Assembly: GCA_002104905.1 (NCBI GenBank)
Contig: MCFE01000252.1
Location: 49,697 to 113,696 of the forward strand
DNA length: 64,000 nt
DNA from: Basidiobolus meristosporus CBS 931.73
Lineage: Eukaryota; Basidiobolomycota; Basidiobolomycetes; Basidiobolales; Basidiobolaceae
Direction: 5' to 3'
Below are positions 9,972 through 21,310 of the stretch, piece after piece; position 1 is the first letter of the stretch; each line of letters starts with the position of its first letter. The position numbers and the translations under genes were made by a program. Under the pieces are notes generated by a model, which was not told the origin of the DNA, searched no databases, and was given only the letters and a program-made list of their open reading frames with translations.

Positions 9972-12900
9972 ATGTCGCATAACTTCATTTTTTGGGAACG
10001 CTCGACGATAGCCGAGTTCAGTAGAAGATATAAGTTTGAAATCACCCGGGAATTAATTGAGCTTGAAGGCTTCCAGATATATATTGTGGAACAATGGTGA
10101 GTTTGAGCATTCTGAAGACTGAAAACTTGGCTGCTTGACTTGTTCATTTCTCAAACCTTCTGGTAAACGATTAACTGCATTTCTTGTTTCATTCCGAACT
10201 TCAGGATCACCAACCGTAAGCACATACACAATTCAATAGCCATCTTCACCGGTGCTCCTACACATACGGTAATAATACCATTCATCATCTGCAACTTTTA
10301 AGCTGTCCTCACGGTGGGCCACTCATTCTTTACAACTATGTTATATGCGTCTAGATTACTGCTTGTGTACTTACGGTACCGCTCGAGTTGACCGACGAAC
10401 AAAGAAAGGCACTTTCTCGATTGTACGACGAATTAGGGCAAAATGGAGCCCGAGAAATCAACGTAAATTTCTTGTCAATTACCGATAAGCGCGAAGAGAT
10501 ATGTTAATTCGTTTCCAGACTAAATTAGGCTCAATCATGGCGACCAACCTTGACCAGGTCCCCACCTCGTTGAATTTAGTGTCAGTGCCTGACGGAAAAT
10601 ATGACGAGCATATCATAGACTTCTGTGTCAACATCAACCTTAAACGACTTGGATGCAGTGGAAGGAGTGCGTTAACATTGAAACCACCCAGGTTAGCCAT
10701 TGGGTTGCCACTTCTATAATCCGCCATGTAGCTCATAAAGCATAGTCAAGTACAACAGGATAAATTCCATCAAGTTTACAAGACTTCGGACTTTCATTCA
10801 TTTCGAAGCACCGTTCTGGAAGTCGTAATTTTAGCACAGAAAGGGTTGGCTCTTCTAGGCCTTTACCATCATTCTGACGTCGATGGCTTGCTTTGCGACT
10901 CAACTCTGAATGCACTTCAGCAATACTATTTGGACTTTGGTCCCTTCGACTTCGAAGTATGAAACTTAAATCCTCACTACTTTTTGAACCATTCCTCACC
11001 TATTCCGTAATTAGATGGGCGATGTCAAACTTGGACCCCAGCTATTTGCCTCGCTATTGAGCAAAATTATCACTGCGCGGAACAAGTTACATTCACTTGG
11101 CTATCAGGTAAGAATATCTGTCTAATGGCTTAAACGGTTGCCGCGTCAAAAACTGGTCGTTGACTGCTTTTCCTGAAGGTCGGAAAAGACCCATTCTTTG
11201 ACGGAGAACAATTCATTGCTGGGCTAAGCGCTTTTCAGGTTGGTTTATTTTATGTAGTAGTACCTCGAAATCCGGGCTAACCGTAGCTCTTCAGGAGAGA
11301 AAGAAGCTAAATCAACTGAAATACCTCGATAATCAAACCTTGAAAGTTATCGATGATGTGTACGATTCTAGTAGTCAACAAAGTCTCAACTTTCCAAAGG
11401 TATATCTCCTTTGGACTACATATGCTCTGGTGTATAGGCGTTAATCACCTTTTTTAACGTAAGGCCATCAAAACCAAATTAGGGGACCTTTCAGGTAAAC
11501 AAGCGTATCTCTAGTGCTTTCGTCATCGTTACTAAACGTTATACATAGGCTATGTACAAAATGAAATCGATGTAGCTACTACTGATTTGGAATATCTTGT
11601 CAAAAATGCCAATTTTGATCGCTTCAAGTACCTTTGGCGCGGTAAAAGTAAATCAGCAGCTTCCGAAAACGGCAGTGACTTATTATTCTCTAGTGACTGG
11701 ATATCTGGTGGGAAGAGTTTCTTTAAAGGAGTTACGAGTCGATTGACTGTGTGTTTCTATTTCGAATATAACTTTTGATGCGCTCGAATCTAAACTAATA
11801 TTCGATTTAAGGTAAAGTCAAGCGAACCCTACAAAGACAACTTTTCTCTCCGAAAGCCCCTCAAGGATCTAAGTCTAGGTATGTTGCCAAGGAATCTTAT
11901 TTTGTGATCGACATTCAGTTCTAATCGCTTTTCTCCATTGATAGACCTATCTGATAAAGGGAAAGATATTGAGATTACTAAGCACTTGTCCCCAACTCGT
12001 AAGCCACTTGCCACCCTATCCCACGAATCCAAGGATGCCCAACAATTGACAAGGATTGATTCGTAAGTTATCACTACACCCCTTTCGACAAAAGACCGAA
12101 CCTTACTGTCTTCCCTACAAACTAGCAATGCTTCATTTGATAAGACATTGGATCAGCCTGGGTTGACAAGTATTGATTCAGTAGCTAACACGGAGAAAGG
12201 TAGGAGTTTACTAGTGTGAATGATTTTCAAATGCCCGCATATTTATTTCGAGGAAAAGAATCGCCAGAGAATACCCGAACTCTGCGTCTTGATAGCTCCA
12301 AGTCAACTGAGGAGGTGAAGAAACCATTTTGGCGGAGTAGATCAAGCTCAATGACGGCATTTGATCGTATACTTGACATGAGAGAGAATGTCTCTCGTCG
12401 CCGAATCGTACGAACCAATTCGGTCATACACCTTCCCTCAGCCTCCTCAGGCTTAAGCAGGTAGCATCCGGCTTTCTATACACTCAGTATCAACTATATT
12501 CAAACTCAACTAACTCTTATCTGCCAACCAGACAAGCAATTTATTCAGATCTGCAAACATTCGTGATGTACAATGAACTGATCGAAAAAGAGGCAACTCT
12601 AAAAGAGTTAAGCCAAAAGCTAGAGGTACTAACTAACCTTAGGATACCCCCATGCGCCTTAACACTAATATTTGAGCAACCACAGATGATTCACCAAACA
12701 TATGAAGAGAAGTTAGAACGGCTAAATAGATTGTACACTGAACGACATGGTCGCATTGAGGTAAGTGCAGCGCGCCTAAAATACATTACATTTTATTGAT
12801 ATATTTCAAGTCGGCTGAGGATGAACTGAAGGAGCTATTGGCACGTCAAGAGAAAGTATCGAAATCTATTGAACAAGTAGAGGTCGAGAATGCAAAGTTA

Positions 12901-13116
12901 AAATATAAGGCCACCGTCTTGGAAGATAAATTGGATGAAATTGAAGAATTTACCGGAGGATTTATATCGAAAGTAATGGCCGAACATCACTCTACCGATC
13001 TACATATTCACTTAACACAGTCCCTTAGGTTCATAATTTTGCCGCGAAAATCCCGATTTCCGAGAACACATACGAGATCCTATATTCCTGGTGGGTCTTT
13101 TGTCAAAGAATCGTAA
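9972..13116 (+). CDS. Stb2/Stb6-like Sin3-associated protein, 17 exons
   Basis: Exons: 9972-10096, 10205-10268, 10355-10462, 10519-10691, 10746-10956, 11015-11107, 11179-11238, 11295-11399, 11464-11494, 11549-11748, 11812-11878, 11945-12062, 12126-12199, 12253-12460, 12532-12625, 12686-12760, 12811-13116. All phases agree and give 703 aa. The N-terminus has GFQIYIVEQW and FTGAPTHT, which I recall from fungal Stb2/Stb6 proteins (yeast partners of the Sin3 deacetylase scaffold). The blocks NLKRLGCSGRSALTLKPP and GYQVGKDPFFDGEQFIAGLS fit the same family. A Ser/Arg-rich middle and a C-terminal coiled coil (about residues 600-670) follow. The exon structure is strong; the family name is recalled, not searched. 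It is divergent from the chitinase. Confidence 0.7.
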
Positions 13117-14512
13117 TCCGCTTGGGTCATAAGCTTAGCGGATTAGAAATGAAGGAAGATCGTGAGATTCGCCAGCCTTTCGATTAGAGCCTATACCCAT
13201 CAAATCCAAGCGCCCTTGCCGAAGCCATATAGGAGCACTGGGACTTGTTTCCAAAATTGCTTAAAAATGATTTCATTCTGGTGATTGAATTAATAAGTAT
13301 CTAAGCTTCACACAGCTCTGCTGCCAGGATCATTATTTGCGAGGGGGGGGGGATAGTGGATCTCCATTCACACATATTTTTAGATACGATATATAATAAA
13401 TTTAGTACGCCACATCCGTGCATAATCCAACGAGCTTACCACTAAATTAAGCAGGACTGGGAACGTGGCCTCCGGACGCAACTACGCTTAGCGAAGATGA
13501 ATCTGAATCTTATTAATTTCAAGTGTGGATGGATCCTATTTTTGGGATCTCATTCTCTGGAATCAATACGTCACTATCAATGAGGGGAGGATGAGTGGCT
13601 TGGGGGATCTCAACCCCGAGATCGAGATACAGAGGAATGCTTTTGTACATATTTACATAATCAACATACGGAGCCTAATTTTACGGCATCATCCCTGTCC
13701 ATGAGACATTGATGAGTAATAGCTGAACATTGGTTCACGTGAAAGGACGGCGGCCGATGGGATGATTCAGCTCGAGTCACTCCGTATATCTATATTGATC
13801 ACGAAGTCTTGGAATGGAGCAAACCAGTTGCTGCATCCGATACTACAGTTGGGTAAGAGGGGCATGACAAATAATGCGGGATAGCTCATTCCGCCTATTG
13901 AGCTCGGATCCAGTTGACATGGCGGGTTGATAAGGCCAGGAAATCCGTCCGAGTTTCATGATGCAATCATCGACAGCCAAAACGCATTCCAGTGGTGGTG
14001 GGATACACGGTCATCAAAGATGATGTGGCCGTTGGCTCCAAGATGACTTGATTGATGGCCAATATTTGCTGGATCAGCCTGATTCCTATAATATGTGTTG
14101 CAGCACCTTCTCTGGGAATCTAGAAAGTGCTGGTGGGAAGATGTCAGGAACGAACGGACTATGGTTACTTGATAAAGGCAATCCAGATGTCACAGTTCCG
14201 TGTGGTGAAGTATTTCAACCCAAGTGGGTACGAATGTCAAAGCCGTGAATACAGTATCTTACGGATACTCCACAGTTGCTCATATGTGCACTTTCCAGAT
14301 TTCCCTGGCCACTGATTGATCTAATGTAGCCTTTTTCCCTCTTGTATTACATAAGGGAGATACAAGCCTATCTCATTTTCATATTGATTTTTTGCACCCT
14401 GTGAGCCTACCCATTTGTAGCAATTATATAAAACGGGAATTGGCCCATTTCCAATTGTTTGATTTTCATTCTTGCTTTTTGCTAGGCTTCAAGGCACCGG
14501 ATATCAGCACCA
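13117..14512. other. Intergenic region without a recognisable gene
   Basis: About 1.4 kb between the Stb6-like gene and NDH-2. It has a 10-nt G run near 13341, AT-rich patches, and only short frames without coding character. It probably holds the NDH-2 promoter; no clear TATA box was found close to the NDH-2 ATG. Confidence 0.4.
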
Positions 14513-16373
14513 ATGATGCAGAGCACTCGCATATTCAGAGGTTTGATGGCTGCCGACAACATGCTGATCCAACCTCCGCTGAACCCCATTCTTTTCTAGC
14601 GGTTTCCACCACTGCTCGCTATTCGTATCTTTCCACCTCTTTGAGAACCTATGCTTCTGTCTCGGGCGCTACCCAACCTGCGAAGAAGTCAAAATGGAGA
14701 TACGTTACCCGTGGCTTCCTTGGATTGACGACCGGTGCTGTTGGTCTCGTTGGCTACAGTAAGTGACCTTGTGACTGCAGAGCTCTACATCAGCCACAGC
14801 CCTAACCTTCGAAACACAAGCTGCATACACACAACGCCACCCACCTGCCCAGGCGGAATTCGATCCGTCCAAGAAAACCTTGGTTATATTAGGCACCGGC
14901 TGGGGCTCCACCTCCATATTGCGAGAGCTTGACACCGATAAATACAACGTGGTGAGTGCGGCGTTTCTCATGTCCAACTCCCCTGACCACTTTTTCAATG
15001 AACTTCGCCACAGGTTGTTGTCTCGCCCAGAAACTATTTCCTTTTCACTCCTCTGTTGCCCAGTTGCACAGTAGGAACCATAGAGAATCGCTCTATTATG
15101 GAGCCAATCAGATATATAACTCGACACAAGAAGAGAGAGGTCCACCTGTTCGAAGGGGACTGTACCGACATCGATCCGGTGAACAAGACCATCACTGTTA
15201 GCGGTAACACCGATTTCATGGCTCTTTGAGGGGAACCCGTAGTAACAAAGGGGTAACATTTGATGTGTAGACAATTCCGAGATCAAGGGAGTGGTCAGCA
15301 ACACCATGTTGAAGTATGATTACCTCGTAGTGGGCGTTGGTGCTGAAAATCAGACATTCGGCGTTCCAGGCGTCCGCGAATATGGCTGTTTCCTCAAGGA
15401 GATCTGGGATGCCAAGAAGATCCGAGCCAGACTGATGGATTGTTTGTATCCTGCGTAGGAATGGATCTTGGTTAAGCCTGCTAACGCTGAGTGCATTTTT
15501 CAAGGTATCGAGACCGCTGCTTTTGGAGATCAGCCCGAGGATGAGAAGAACAGACTCCTGCACATGGTCGTGGTTGGTGGAGGGCCAACCGGGGTGGAGT
15601 ATGCCGCCGAATTACACGATTTCTTGGCTGACGACTTGGCGGTGTGGTATCCCGACATCGCGGGAAGAATCAAGATCACTCTGATCGAGGCCATGCCCAA
15701 CGTCCTACCCTCTTTCTCCAAGCAATTGATCGAGTACACCGAAGCCACCTTCTCTGAGAACCAAATCAAGGTTCTCACCAAAACTGCCGTCAAGGAGGTC
15801 AACGAGAAGAACATCGTTGTGGAGAAGCCAGACAAGACTCGCGAGTCCATCCCCTACGGATTGCTGGTTTGGGCCACCGGTAATACTGCCCGTCCAATCG
15901 TCAAACGGTTAATGGAGCAATTACCTGAGGTGCAAACTGGCAAAAGAGGCCTCCTGGTCGATGACCATCTGATGCTACTTGGTGCCGATGGCATCTTTGC
16001 TTTGGGAGATTGTACTTTCACTAAATATCCTCCCCTTGCCCAGGTCGCTAACCAGCAAGGTACCTATCTTGGCAAATTACTGAACGAGATCGCCAACAAG
16101 CAGGATGCGACCCAGAAAGACATCGGAGAGTTCAAGGAGGAACTGAAGACCTTCACTTACACTCATAGTGGATCATTGGCATATATCGGTGCTGAGAAGG
16201 CCATTGCAGACTTCCCCGTCATGCATGGTAACATCTCCTCCGGAGGGTTAGCTACTTTCATGGTATGGAGAAGCGCGTATCTCTCCAAGCTCTTCTCGGT
16301 CCGTCAAAAGACCTTGGTGTTTGCTGATTGGTGTAAACAGAAGATTTTCGGGAGAGACATCGGACGTGAATAG
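14513..16373 (+). CDS. Type II (alternative) mitochondrial NADH dehydrogenase, NDH-2
   Basis: Exons 14513-14540, 14600-14758, 14800-14951, 15014-15203, 15271-15441 and 15505-16373 give 522 aa in phase. It oxidises NADH and reduces ubiquinone at the inner mitochondrial membrane without pumping protons. The N-terminus (MMQSTRIFR, then [19 protein letters not shown]) is Arg/Ser-rich and fits a mitochondrial presequence, followed by a hydrophobic stretch ([15 protein letters not shown]). FAD site VILGTGWGS (about residue 94), NADH site [16 protein letters not shown] (about 257), and the family's C-terminal [17 protein letters not shown] are all intact. Two in-frame ATGs stand at the start; I use the first. 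Whether it faces outward (NDE) or inward (NDI) cannot be told. Confidence 0.93.
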
Positions 16374-16830
16374 ACACAGTTAGCCCATGACTTCAGATAC
16401 TCTAGCCTCAGCTACTTTGCTACCTGCACCACCAGCAGCCCAACCCCTATAAAGCCTCATGTAATATTTATCGCTTTTCGGCTTCTCCATTTGCTTATCA
16501 ACCGAAACAATCGGAAAGAATGAATATACTCCTAGAATTCACCAATAAAGCCATCGTGAAAAATCATCGAGAGCAATTAAGGCAATGGCGCGCATGAGAT
16601 CATATGATCGATCAACCGCATTCCGTATTACTTCACTAGGGCTCACCATTGTACCAGTACACCACCAGGGATACAATACCAATTGAGTGCCACGAACCCT
16701 GTCACATCGCAATGGTGGTTGATGAGTTAACTAACGTCATGATTACTGCAGGAGTTTGTTCATTGGCCAAAAAATCAGACACCAATCTCTGGAAGATCGC
16801 TGCGCTACCCACCTCAAACCCACCACCACA
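16374..16830. other. Intergenic region downstream of NDH-2
   Basis: AATATTTATCGC and AATAAAGCC (near 16541) may mark the NDH-2 3' end. No gene or repeat was recognised. Confidence 0.35.
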
Positions 16831-17578
16831 ATGAGTCTGGCTCAAGGCACGTTAACTTTCAAGTCCGCGGTGTGCATCATACCACCGAAGGCTATCTGGG
16901 ACCAGATTCAGGAGATTCGCCAAGCACACGACAAGCATGTCAAACGCTGGCCGCCGCACATCAACCTGTAACCAAACCAACCCTTCGCTCTTCGCTGGAC
17001 AGTGACAGTAGGCTGAACCGATTTCCCCCTTAGGCTTTACCCGTTTCTACCGTACGAGAACTTCTCGGAAACGGCTCTGCCCACCCTAACCCGAGCGCTT
17101 TCAACCATTAGGCCATTCAGCATAAGGCTCGGGCGCTTCAGCTGGTTTCAACATTCCAGGAACAGCTTCACCGTCTGGCTGAAACCAGCCGACTCCCCGG
17201 AGGAATCTTTAGCGAATCTAGAGAGAAAACTGGCAGCTTCGTTTCCAGAATTGGGCGAGCAGATGCGGACCGGTAAGGGCCAGTTCGTGCCGCATCTCTC
17301 GGTTGGTCAGTTCAAAACCAAGGTAAATATCCCTGGACTGTAGGTATGTACATATTGGTAGCTCGTACGGGCCACTCATACTTCGCCTTTCTTCTAACCA
17401 GGAGCAGGTCGAGTCCTTGGTTGCAGAAATGGACGAGAGATTTTCGGAGAGCCACCCTCTAGAGTTCGAGGTCACCTCTGTGCAATTGATAGCTAGGTTT
17501 GGTTATCACGACCCGTTTCGGGTGATTCATGATATCCCATTAGGAGGGGAAGAGCCTCCCTCGCTAAACATAACATAA
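16831..17578 (+). CDS. 2H phosphoesterase (2'-5' RNA ligase-like) family protein
   Basis: Exons 16831-16967, 17034-17322 and 17402-17578 give 200 aa. The two His motifs of the 2H superfamily are present: WPPHINLLYPFLP (HxN variant, formed across the first intron) and FVPHLSVGQF (HxS). Between them PFSIRLGRFSWFQHSRNSF matches the usual second strand block. Such enzymes act on 2',3'-cyclic phosphate or 2'-5' linked nucleotides; the substrate of this cytosolic subgroup is not known to me. The ATG used directly precedes the conserved N-terminus (TLTFKSAVCIIPP). Confidence 0.85.
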
Positions 17579-18374
17579 TGAAATGGTCAGTATCCGAGTT
17601 GGCCGAAAACTGTTCATTTGCTCTTGCCCCCCCCACTCCATACATCGAAAATAAACATCGACAAATTTCCGGAGCACTTTTGGACTTTGACCTAGGTTTT
17701 CCGGTGTCATCATGCGAGTCGGGCAGGCCGATCACCATATCCAACCACCAGTCTAGATGAACCCTCTTGTGCGGGTGCATTGGTGAGCAATCAGGCTCAG
17801 TATCACATTTCCAACATATAGAGTGGCGGATGTTGGCCCCGTGATGGCGAAGCCAAAGGGATTTGGGGCTCATGAAGACAGTGGTCGACAGGGAATATGA
17901 TATACAGCTGATGACGTATACGCTTCAATTTCAACTATGCTATGAGTGACGTGACGGGACTTAGGTGATGCATCAATGATGGTTGTTAGAATATCATTCA
18001 GCATAATAGCTTCGGGGCGTTAACCAATTACTCGCAGCGAAGTAGAATCCCATGGTAAGCAGTGTATGGGATCAAGCGTACATCTCCTTATATTTACCAA
18101 TGTATTCCGCGTATATTTACCGTTGCAACAGATACAATCCATCGAAAAAGGTCGATTCACTCCATATGATGTCAGTTAATTGACGGACTATCCAGACTTG
18201 TGAGCAATTTGGTCATCGGTGCTGACATCATCTAGGCGTTATGTACGCTAAGCATGCCTCGTCAACCCGGTATAAAAGTCGATGGTGGCATGAAGTGCAC
18301 ACCATAACAATTCAACGTGTACATACACGAATAAGCTCCTCGTTTTCACTCCACATCTACAAATAATAAAAACC
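17579..18374. other. Intergenic region and promoter of the NDUFA4-like gene
   Basis: No gene recognised. It holds a C run (17628-17634) and several palindromic AT patches. Its right end has the TATA box at 18271. A 126-aa minus-strand frame (17493-17873) overlaps the real phosphoesterase exon and looks accidental. Confidence 0.4.
18271..18277 (+). promoter_or_regulatory. TATA box
   Basis: TATAAAA in CCCGGTATAAAAGTC, 98 bp before the start of the small membrane protein. Confidence 0.6.
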
Positions 18375-18746
18375 ATGGCTAGCACCGTCCCAAGAAGTCG
18401 CTCTCTCTGGAGAATGCTCACCATCGACCCAAGCAATATCCCCCTACTTGCGGTCATGTCCGGAGTGTTTGGAGGCGTCGGATACATGGTGGGACACAAG
18501 AGTCAGAACGCTGTTCCCGATAAAAATGTTCGCTTAGCGTCCGAAAACCCACACCCTTGGCATCAGGACGATCCAAAGGATGCCGACTACAAGTACAAGT
18601 ATAAGAAAGGCGCCCACCCAGAGGGCGAAGAGCTGCATGCTCCTAGTGCTATGAGCGTCACTCACGTTTCTGCCAAGTTAGATAAAGATCTGCACGATAA
18701 GCTACCGTCTGGTATGAAAACCGACCAGAACAAAGAAAGCTCATGA
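18375..18746 (+). CDS. NDUFA4/B12D-like small mitochondrial membrane protein
   Basis: A single exon of 123 aa. Residues 20-42 (IPLLAVMSGVFGGVGYMVG) form one membrane segment. The following NVRLASENPHPW resembles the V-x-x-NPxPW region of NDUFA4/B12D (MLRQ) proteins, small subunits found with respiratory complex I or IV. The C-terminal ~75 residues are hydrophilic and charged, longer than in animal NDUFA4. There are no introns, a clear TATA box, and AATAAATC after the stop (near 18800). The family call rests on the short N-terminal region only. Confidence 0.65.
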   Translation: MASTVPRSRSLWRMLTIDPSNIPLLAVMSGVFGGVGYMVGHKSQNAVPDKNVRLASENPHPWHQDDPKDADYKYKYKKGAHPEGEELHAPSAMSVTHVSAKLDKDLHDKLPSGMKTDQNKESS

Positions 18747-19051
18747 GCTGTTCGTATTTTATGGACTAATGGCACTGTATCTACCTATGTACAATTGAAA
18801 TAAATCAAATACCAAACACATTTGCGAATTGGCACTCAACAGCCCTATCTCTCGGCCAGGTCTGGCGTGACGAAGGTGCGACAGCATCCACATCAAAGAT
18901 CACCAGAAACCTTAGAATATCCCTATCGATTAGCCATCACTACTGTACTAACTTCACACCCCTCCCCGACTTCCATTAAGCACCTTGAACTTAACCCGAT
19001 TGACGTATCTGGTTCACTTGGCCAGAAAAGGCCGCAGCGTACCTCCACTGC
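18747..19051. other. Convergent 3' intergenic region
   Basis: Lies between the NDUFA4-like gene and the end of the small minus-strand gene. It contains AATAAA near 18800 on the plus strand and no other recognised feature. Confidence 0.35.
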
Positions 19052-19724
19052 CTATTTTGGTTGGATTTCTACATTCAGTAGGCTCTTGATTTCCTGGGAC
19101 ATCACTGGACGATCAAAGAGAAGACTTGGATCAGCGGATTGAATGTAGGGATTATACGGACTGTGATTGACTTTTCCTATGCCCGTGCCTTTCAAGCGGA
19201 TACCTGTAGGAAGAGCGTCCAACTCTAGGGCTTGGCCCTATATCTCTATTCGATAGGCTAACCTTACTAATATTCCATGCAGACATTGATGTCGATATGA
19301 AATATATATGTGTACTGCCCTCGGATCAGCATTTTCAGAACTGTCAGATATTAGTCCGCTCAAGTTTGTGACACTTCGCTTCGCGTGCGTTTCTGGATTC
19401 CTCGTGATACTGTCACCGTTATTTCTGGTATGAGGTTAGGGCTATGAGCTATGTTGGTTGTGTGCGGCCACGAAAGCTGTGCATACTTTTAGTCGCTTGG
19501 TGGCATAGACCATTGTATCCAAATGAAGGCCCTCAAAATCATTAAAGCGCGACTGGCCTGCCAACTCAGCTCTCCGCATTGCTGGCTTGCCCGGGAGCAC
19601 CCAAAATAATGGTGAGAATTCCGCCTTGAAGACTGAGCCTTTGATCCTCGGACGCGTTTAAAGAAATCAAGCTCCTAAACAATGTAGAAGTACTTACCGT
19701 GCTAACAGAAGTAGCCTCTGTCAT
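19052..19724 (-). CDS. Small protein of unknown function (tentative 3-exon model)
   Basis: Proposed exons 19724-19698, 19624-19487 and 19222-19052 join in phase to 111 aa. The middle exon (PGKPAMRRAELAGQSRFNDF) and the last (PTGIRLKGTGIGKVNHSPYN) have coding character and use GTAAGT and GTATGC donors, but the second intron (264 nt) is long for this genome and may hide another exon near 19340-19440. There is no signal peptide or membrane segment, and I recognise no family. The existence of a gene here is more certain than its exact structure. Confidence 0.4.
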
Positions 19725-20142
19725 ACGGATGACATCATGCAACAAACGACAGTTGGCCCAAAAAAGACCAGACACTAGCTGAGAGTAGATGCTGGTGGCC
19801 TGCAACCATCCAGGAGGAATGTTTTCGAAAGTCCTGATCACTCAAGCACTCCAGACACGAACGGTTTTCTACCCACTGCTTCTTGAGTCGTGCACTGGTC
19901 TGTCTGTATTTGCTATCTCAAATGTCTGGGGAGCGTTCCGGTTGGCGGGTGCTCCATCACAGTTGGCTATCACATAGACCCTACACATGCTACGAACCTG
20001 CTATTCAGTGTGGCCGCAAAGACTTTCATCACCGCGAAATAGGACACAAGAGAATTGAACACTCGATTTATTATTTATCCAATTTATATACATATAAGTC
20101 CCGATGAGAATTGATATATGTTGTGCAGCTTTCCGAACACCT
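19725..20142. other. Intergenic region between two minus-strand genes
   Basis: No convincing gene. It holds the 3' flank of TAF14 (an AT-rich tract near 20070-20100) and the promoter side of the small unknown gene. Confidence 0.35.
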
Positions 20143-21310
20143 TTACCGCGTTTCCAATCCTTTCAGCTTGGCATCCACCAGCTCATTTAAATCTTTGAGG
20201 CAGCTATCTGTTAAGGTGTAGAGATCGAAATGAAACTCCCCTGATAAAAATGGATTAGCACGGAGAGAATGGGGATTTTGGGAGGTACACAGTAGCAGCC
20301 AACCTTCAACTTCTTCGTTGACATATGTGGATCTTTCCTTTCGTTCTTTCACAAAATTCACTACGTCTAGAATATCTTCGCCAGAAAGCTTGTACAACTT
20401 ATCGGCAAGCCTTTCATGGTTGATCTAAGAGAGGGGTTAACGCTGAGTAGGTCAGCAATCGGCCCTACTTTGAGGTTGCATATTTACCGATCCAGGTTTC
20501 TTCTCCTTCTCCAGAGGAGTGGGAGTCAAGGCGGTAGCCGCCATATCCGAGTCAACCTTGAGCTTCTTTCTGGATCTCCCCTTGACAGTGGTACTTTTTT
20601 TATCGTTCACGGCAACACTGGCCTCTGGGGCAGAAGTTTCACTCTCTAGGACTTTCAGAAGTGCTCCTTTAGGATTGCTGAATGTCTAAGGAGATCCTTA
20701 GTAAGAGTATACAAGTCTTGTACAATGAAGCAGCTAACTTACGACAGTGTGGGGGACTTCGTAATGGCCGGAACGAAAGTTCAGGTCATGGACCAACGGA
20801 AAAGAGGTTTTGTCGATAAAATGAAGTATCACTTGCATGTCAAATTCGCCCCACCCCTTCTCCTGCAAGAAGTATGGTGGCTTCGAAGTGACTTCGAGTG
20901 GGAAAATATAAAGAGAAAAACCGATTAACTAAGTGCTCGAGTGTTTTCGGTAGGGGCTTTAGGAAGAAACCGAACAGGGGAGATAGCAGTGTACTGAGGA
21001 AACCCGATAGCAAACATAACCACCAAACCGGTTCGAAAAATGTTTGAGGTACGGGACAAGCTAATTTTACCACTAGCATTATGATATGGAAGGTTTATAT
21101 CGTACCTCTTCTAGGGTTGGTAAAACTAGGATGGAGAACGTACTCCACCTTTTCCACATAATCCATGGAGGTTCTTTCGTCTTTGTCGTCTAGGCCGTAA
21201 ACAGACAATTTCCACTTACGAATAGGGTGACCACTGACGGGCTTTGCCCCCTTCATGATTTCATGCTCGGTTACAATCTGAACCTTTCTTGTGATGGTTT
21301 TAACTTTCAT
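20143..21310 (-). CDS. TAF14: TAF14/ANC1-type YEATS-domain protein
   Basis: Exons 21310-21106, 20891-20743, 20685-20488, 20424-20304 and 20240-20143 give 256 aa. In yeast Taf14 is a shared subunit of TFIID, TFIIF, NuA3, INO80 and SWI/SNF and reads acylated histone lysines. The YEATS domain spans about residues 1-135 (VEYVLHPSFTNPRR, KPPYFLQEKGWGEFDM, DLNFRSGHYEVPHTV). A Lys-rich linker follows. The C-terminal ET domain is present (KLSGEDILDVVNFV, YVNEEVEGEFHFDLYTL). The first intron is long (214 nt), and the join NPRR-V-TSKPP depends on it. An in-frame ATG 72 nt upstream exists; I chose the one just before the conserved strand KVKTITRKVQ. Confidence 0.92.

Noticed and set aside
9701-10147. 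148-aa minus-strand frame upstream of the chitinase
   Set aside because: It overlaps exon 1 of the well-supported Stb6-like gene on the other strand and has no motif.
14705-15850. Minus-strand frames of 106-200 aa
   Set aside because: Antisense shadows of the NDH-2 exons.
17493-17873. 126-aa minus-strand frame
   Set aside because: Overlaps the last phosphoesterase exon; no motif or splice support.
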